Positions 41,215 through 44,400 of a stretch of 44,400 nucleotides of DNA are shown in pieces. Both the position numbers and the translations under genes were made by a program. Positions within the stretch are counted from its first letter, which is position 1, and the number at the start of each line of letters is the position of its first letter. Below the pieces are notes generated by a model. The model saw only the letters and a program-made list of their open reading frames with translations. It was not told the DNA's origin and ran no database searches. Source of the DNA: an uncultured Christensenella sp. (GTDB lineage Bacteria > Bacillota > Clostridia > Christensenellales > DTU072); assembly GCA_949285605.1 (NCBI GenBank), contig CASDZI010000008.1, positions 1-44,400 of the forward strand, in the 5' to 3' direction.

Positions 41215-42048
41215 ATGAAAAAAATATCGTTATTTTTTATATTTTTAGCTACGGTAAGTTTGTTGTTCGGGTGCGTCGGGAAAGAACCGCCTACGCAGAA
41301 CGGGGAGACCGTCTTAACGGAAAATCCTTTTACTACGGAGGAAGAAGGAGATCGGACGGAAGTTCCCGAGGACAACGGCGAGGAGACGTCCGACTCCGAG
41401 GAAACGCTTGCGTCCGATGATACGCTTGCGACCTATCTTCGCTCTTTGGCGGACGGACTTAACGTAAGAGAGGCGCCATCCGTTCAGAGCGTCTCTTTGG
41501 GACATATCGACAAAGGGGATACGGTAGGTTATTACGGCGAAACCGACGGTTGGTACAAAACTTATTATTGCGGAAAAGAAGCCTACGTCAAAAAGGAGTA
41601 CTGCGAGCTTTACGTTATGGAAACAGAAAACGAAAAAGTGGAGAGAGTCATCGAAGTCGGAGTAAAACTTTTAGGGACGCCTTACGTTTACGGAGCGGTG
41701 CGTTACCACGACGGGGAAGGCAATCTTTTGAAAGGGTTTGACGAACGACGGTTTGACTGTTCTTCTTTTACGCAGTATATGTATTACATAGGAGCGGAAA
41801 TTTGTCTCGATCTTACCACGAGAACGCAGATATTACAGGGGACAAGCGTGGACGACGTTCAGAGAGGGGATCTTATGTTCTTTACCAACGCTTCGAGAAA
41901 AAATCTTACGGGGATAGAAAGAGTGGGACACGTCGCTTTGTATTTAGGAGACGGCTATATCCTTCACACGGCGTCGGACTATGCAGTCATAGAAAAAATA
42001 TCCGCAACCAGACAAAGTTATTTCATATCGGCAAACAGGTATCTGTAA
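41215..42048 (+). CDS. SH3b - NlpC/P60 peptidoglycan endopeptidase lipoprotein
   Basis: This 277-residue exported enzyme is expected to cut peptide stems of peptidoglycan. It has a lipoprotein signal peptide with lipobox LFGC (cysteine 20), then an acidic, low-complexity tether to about residue 72. A bacterial SH3 domain at about 75-135 (LADGLNVREAPSVQS ... GWYKTYYCGKEAYVK) probably binds the wall. The NlpC/P60 domain fills 145-277, with the catalytic triad visible as C182 (FDCSSF), H239 (VGHVALYLG) and H251 (ILHTAS). The ATG at 41215 has AGGT 7 nt upstream within a large inverted repeat. It is separated from the giant gene by a terminator and converges with the glycosylase gene 18 nt downstream. 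Confidence 0.93.
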   Translation: MKKISLFFIFLATVSLLFGCVGKEPPTQNGETVLTENPFTTEEEGDRTEVPEDNGEETSDSEETLASDDTLATYLRSLADGLNVREAPSVQSVSLGHIDKGDTVGYYGETDGWYKTYYCGKEAYVKKEYCELYVMETENEKVERVIEVGVKLLGTPYVYGAVRYHDGEGNLLKGFDERRFDCSSFTQYMYYIGAEICLDLTTRTQILQGTSVDDVQRGDLMFFTNASRKNLTGIERVGHVALYLGDGYILHTASDYAVIEKISATRQSYFISANRYL

Positions 42049-42066
42049 AACGGTGCGGTAAGAAGA

Positions 42067-42543
42067 CTATTTCTTGAACACCTTTTCCAATGCCTCGAAC
42101 CATTCTTTTTCGGGAGAACGGAAGTTGGCGGGACTGGTGGACGGCAGCGGATCTGTAAGAACGACAAGTTCAGGGTAATATCGTTTCAGAAGAGAAAAGG
42201 ATTTTCCGCCGTTGGTGAAGATACTTTTTATCGGGGCGTTGTTCAGCACTTCGTAAATATCCGCCACGACGGGATTTTTTATGGCGGAATCCAAAGATCC
42301 CTCTATGTCGCATTCCGTGACCACGTCCCAGAGGGCGATGTCGTGCTTTTTCAGAAAAGACTTTTTTTCCTCCACCGAAACGGGAGAATTTTCCCCGAAA
42401 AAAGCAGCGAGAATTTTCCAGAAACGGTTTTGCTTATGCCCGTAGTAAAAATTGGTTTCTCTGGATTTCACACTTGGGAAACTACCTAAGATCAGCAATT
42501 TGCTTTCTCCGTCGAAAAACGGAGGAAACCCTACGCAACGCAT
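42067..42543 (-). CDS. DNA-deoxyinosine glycosylase (uracil-DNA glycosylase superfamily)
   Basis: This 158-residue cytoplasmic base-excision repair enzyme is likely to remove hypoxanthine arising from adenine deamination. Visible family features are LILGSFPSVKSRE near the N-terminus, the NFYYGHKQNRFWKIL segment and the C-terminal LPSTSPAN motif that replaces the usual HPSPLS of other uracil glycosylases. The length is right for the family. Its ATG directly abuts the aminotransferase stop (TAAATG), so it is very likely translated by coupling. Metabolically the two genes have no obvious link. Confidence 0.87.
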   Translation of the reverse strand: MRCVGFPPFFDGESKLLILGSFPSVKSRETNFYYGHKQNRFWKILAAFFGENSPVSVEEKKSFLKKHDIALWDVVTECDIEGSLDSAIKNPVVADIYEVLNNAPIKSIFTNGGKSFSLLKRYYPELVVLTDPLPSTSPANFRSPEKEWFEALEKVFKK

Positions 42544-43731
42544 TTAGCGGTAAGATTTGGCGAGGGCCTCGAACTCGGGGAGGGAACGGCGTATGGTGTC
42601 GGTGGAAACGCAATAAGCTATCCTGACGTAACCGGGGGAAGCAAATCCTGCGCCCGGCACCAGCAACAAACCTCTATCGGAGGCACGACGGCAGAATTCC
42701 TCTTCGTCGTCGCCGAGAATTTTAACGAAAAGATAAAACGCTCCGTCGGGTTTGACGCAGTCATAACCGTATTCGGTAAGCGAGTTATAAAGCAAATCCC
42801 TATTGGCTTTGTATGACTCGATGTCGGGTTTTTCTTTAAGACAGCGTTTGACCACTTCCTGCATAAGAGAAGGAGCGCAGACGTATCCGAGAGAACGCCC
42901 CGCTCCGCAGACTGCGGCGTAGACGGAAGCGGAGTCTTTTGCTTTCGGCGAAACGGCTATGTAACCTATCCTTTCTCCGGGAAGACTTAAAGACTTACTG
43001 TAAGAATAACAGACCAGTACGTCGTCGTAATAGTTCATAAGGTAGGGGACGTTTACCGAGTCGTAAACAAGTTCCCGATACGGTTCGTCACAAATTATAT
43101 AAATCGGGTTACCGTATTCCTTGCTTTTAGCACCCAAAATTTCACATATAGCCTTTATGGTTTCTTCGGTATAGACCACTCCCGAGGGATTGTTGGGGGA
43201 GTTTATGATAACCGCCCTCGTGTCGGCGGTGACCGATCCTGCGAAAGCAGCGAGATCGGGTTGGAACGTTACGGGCAAAGCGGGGACGGAAACGTACCGA
43301 GCGTTTGCGTTGGCTATAAAGACGGTATATTCGGGGAAATACGGGGCGAAGATCACTACTTCGTCGGTATCTTTCGAGCAGAGGGCTTTCAAGGATATGG
43401 TAAGCGACGCCGCCGCTCCGCACGTCATATAGATGTTGTCGGCGTTTACCGAACAGCCGAAGCGTTCGTTTATATAATCGGCGACGGCTTTTCTCGTTCC
43501 TGCGTCGCCCTGAGCGGAGGTGTAACCGTGTATTACCGTACTCGGCATTTCGTCAAGGATATTTTTTATCGTTTCGTTTACTGCGGCGGGAGCGGGGACG
43601 TTGGGGTTACCCAAGGAAAAATCGAACACCGTATCTTCGCCGAATTCTGCGGCTCTTTTTTTCCCGAGTTCGAACAATTCTCTTATAACCGAACGCTTAC
43701 TTCCCAATTCGTACATATCCTTATTGAACAT
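42544..43731 (-). CDS. Pyridoxal-phosphate-dependent aminotransferase, class I/II
   Basis: This 395-residue fold-type I enzyme moves amino groups between an amino acid and a 2-oxoacid in the cytoplasm. Conserved features are FDFSLGNPNVPAP near the N-terminus, the cofactor-contacting NSPNNPSG and the CDEPYRE segment whose aspartate binds the pyridine nitrogen. The catalytic lysine is K246 in SYSKSLSLPGERIGY. The sequence resembles the aspartate/aromatic aminotransferase branch; substrate specificity cannot be read from it. GGAGG sits 5 nt before the ATG, behind a plausible promoter. It is the first gene of a two-gene unit with the glycosylase. Confidence 0.93.
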   Translation of the reverse strand: MFNKDMYELGSKRSVIRELFELGKKRAAEFGEDTVFDFSLGNPNVPAPAAVNETIKNILDEMPSTVIHGYTSAQGDAGTRKAVADYINERFGCSVNADNIYMTCGAAASLTISLKALCSKDTDEVVIFAPYFPEYTVFIANANARYVSVPALPVTFQPDLAAFAGSVTADTRAVIINSPNNPSGVVYTEETIKAICEILGAKSKEYGNPIYIICDEPYRELVYDSVNVPYLMNYYDDVLVCYSYSKSLSLPGERIGYIAVSPKAKDSASVYAAVCGAGRSLGYVCAPSLMQEVVKRCLKEKPDIESYKANRDLLYNSLTEYGYDCVKPDGAFYLFVKILGDDEEEFCRRASDRGLLLVPGAGFASPGYVRIAYCVSTDTIRRSLPEFEALAKSYR

Positions 43732-43770
43732 ATTGACCTCCGAATACCGAATATATCTTTTAATAGATAA

Positions 43771-43800
43771 ATGTTATCACTTTATAAGGCAAGAAGTCAA
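43771..43800 (-). promoter_or_regulatory. Probable promoter of the aminotransferase-glycosylase unit
   Basis: On the minus strand TTGACT (43800-43795), 18 nt, TAACAT (43776-43771), giving a leader of about 30-35 nt to the ATG at 43731. The -35 is good and the -10 moderate. Confidence 0.5.
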
Positions 43801-43818
43801 ATAAAGCGTCGCCGTCGT

Positions 43819-43847
43819 TTGCTTTTCTCTCGCTGAAAGTATATAAT
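43819..43847 (+). promoter_or_regulatory. Probable promoter of the thioesterase gene
   Basis: TTGCTT (43819-43824), 17 nt, TATAAT (43842-43847). The ribosome binding site GGAG (43861-43864) follows soon after, so the leader is only about 20 nt. Confidence 0.65.
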
Positions 43848-43873
43848 ATATAGGAAAAAAGGAGATACAGACA

Positions 43874-44269
43874 TTGAAAACCTTAAACGAACTGAAAGAA
43901 TTTTTCAAAATGGACAGATTTGTCTGCTACAACGGGATAGAAATAATCGACTGCGACGGAGAGAGATCGCTTGTAAAGGCGGCTATAGAAGACAGGGCGC
44001 TGAATGCAGGGGACTCTGTGCAGGGGGGAATGTTGTTTACGATAGCGGACTTTGCTTTTGCGGTGCTGGCTAACTGTATACATCCGGTAACCGTTACGAG
44101 TTCGGCTACGATAACGTATCTTGCTCCTTGCAGGGATACGGCGTTTATCACGGCTTCGAGCAAGGAAATATCCCGTCATCGTCACAACTGCGTACACGAA
44201 GTGACGGTTTGCGACGACAAGGGCAAAGCGGTATGCGTAGCTATGATGAACGGGTTTATCAAGGAATAA
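43874..44269 (+). CDS. PaaI-family hotdog-fold thioesterase
   Basis: This 131-residue cytoplasmic protein is expected to hydrolyse acyl-CoA thioesters. The family signature is clear: N44, then VQGGMLFTIADFAFAVLAN with D59 in the central helix, followed by strands SSATITYLAPCRD, AFITASSKEISRHR and CVHEVTVCDDKGKAV. The start is TTG at 43874, chosen because AAAAAAGGAG ends 9 nt upstream and no ATG or GTG lies between; the next in-frame ATG (residue 13) has no ribosome binding site and would shorten the first helix. It stands alone with its own promoter, ahead of the tRNA gene. The physiological acyl group is unknown. Confidence 0.88.
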   Translation: MKTLNELKEFFKMDRFVCYNGIEIIDCDGERSLVKAAIEDRALNAGDSVQGGMLFTIADFAFAVLANCIHPVTVTSSATITYLAPCRDTAFITASSKEISRHRHNCVHEVTVCDDKGKAVCVAMMNGFIKE

Positions 44270-44283
44270 GATAAGAAATATTC

Positions 44284-44312
44284 TTGCATAATGCGGTATC
44301 TTCTGTTATAAT
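44284..44312 (+). promoter_or_regulatory. Promoter of tRNA-Pro
   Basis: TTGCAT (44284-44289), 17 nt, TATAAT (44307-44312), placing the transcription start about 10 nt before the tRNA 5' end. Confidence 0.75.
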
Positions 44313-44319
44313 AACAGAA
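44301..44319. promoter_or_regulatory. 19-bp perfect palindrome over the tRNA promoter -10 box
   Basis: TTCTGTTAT-A-ATAACAGAA: 9-bp arms around one base, with the -10 hexamer in its centre. No T run follows, so it is not a terminator of the thioesterase gene. It looks like an operator for a dimeric regulator, though an AT-rich palindrome over a TATAAT can arise by chance. Confidence 0.45.
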
Positions 44320-44327
44320 CGGAAGGG

Positions 44328-44400
44328 CGAGGAGTAGCGCAGTTTGGTAGCGCGCTTGGTTCGGGACCAAGAGGCCGTGGGTTCAAATCCCGTCTCCTCG
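44328..44400 (+). tRNA. tRNA-Pro (anticodon CGG), 3' end at the window edge
   Basis: A full cloverleaf can be drawn. Acceptor stem CGAGGAG/CTCCTCG (44328-44334 with 44394-44400). D stem GCGC/GCGC with loop AGTTTGGTA. Anticodon stem CTTGG/CCAAG with loop TTCGGGA, giving anticodon CGG at 44362-44364. T arm GTGGG-TTCAAAT-CCCGT with two wobble pairs. The discriminator base and any encoded CCA lie beyond the window. It reads the proline codon CCG. Confidence 0.96.

Noticed and set aside
41187-41420. Plus-strand open frame starting in the leader of the NlpC/P60 gene
   Set aside because: It is out of frame with the recognised lipoprotein, rich in Arg and Gly, and lacks a ribosome binding site.
43874-44269. 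Glutamine instead of histidine in the QGG motif of the thioesterase, as a sign of lost activity
   Set aside because: From memory of the family, VQGG is frequent in PaaI-type proteins of Gram-positive bacteria, and the conserved asparagine and aspartate are present.
1-44400. CRISPR array, insertion sequence, integrase, attachment site or prophage
   Set aside because: I looked for short regular DNA repeats, transposase or recombinase motifs and tRNA-proximal integration and found none. The tRNA at the right edge has no integrase beside it within the window.

Overview
The window looks like chromosome from an AT-tolerant, Gram-positive-type bacterium, most probably an uncultured member of the Clostridia (Bacillota). 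The reasons are consensus sigma-A promoters, strong purine-rich ribosome binding sites, lipoprotein signal peptides, and a formate-tetrahydrofolate ligase, FeoA/FeoB and TtcA-like set of clostridial flavour. I cannot place it to genus. I see no phage, plasmid, insertion sequence, CRISPR array or rRNA.

Left part (1-6768): a minus-strand block reads feoA-feoB (iron uptake, 4-nt overlap), then fhs (one-carbon metabolism) and a sirtuin deacetylase that runs off the left edge. Fhs has its own promoter. Beyond a bidirectional terminator lies a minus-strand gene for a TIR domain fused to a SAM-dependent methyltransferase, with a perfect-consensus promoter. Divergent from it is a TtcA-like tRNA thiolation gene ending in a terminator.

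Centre (about 6800-41153): one uninterrupted gene of 33,975 nt encodes an 11,324-residue predicted lipoprotein and fills about three quarters of the window. It has a TTGACA-N17-TATAAT promoter, three CGGGT repeats at helical spacing on that promoter, a leader hairpin, a good ribosome binding site and its own terminator. The protein has a lipobox signal peptide and an acidic linker. About fourteen divergent copies of a beta-rich module of roughly 290-305 residues follow. They are interrupted by alpha-helical insertions, the largest about 1,860 residues. Then come one carboxypeptidase-regulatory-like domain, a strongly hydrophobic helical stretch, and a long C-terminal tail of tryptophan-centred Ig-like repeats. 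There is no sortase signal, so the only visible anchor is the N-terminal lipid. This is the most unusual thing in the window and I do not recognise it as a described family.

Right part (41160-44400): an NlpC/P60 peptidoglycan hydrolase lipoprotein, whose start region carries a 13-bp perfect inverted repeat, lies directly after the giant gene. Then come a convergent aminotransferase plus deoxyinosine-glycosylase pair, a PaaI-type thioesterase with a TTG start, and a tRNA-Pro(CGG) whose last stem base is the last base of the window.

The flanking genes are ordinary housekeeping. The giant lipoprotein and the neighbouring wall-hydrolase lipoprotein are the only pair for which shared work at the cell envelope is plausible; that link is inference.
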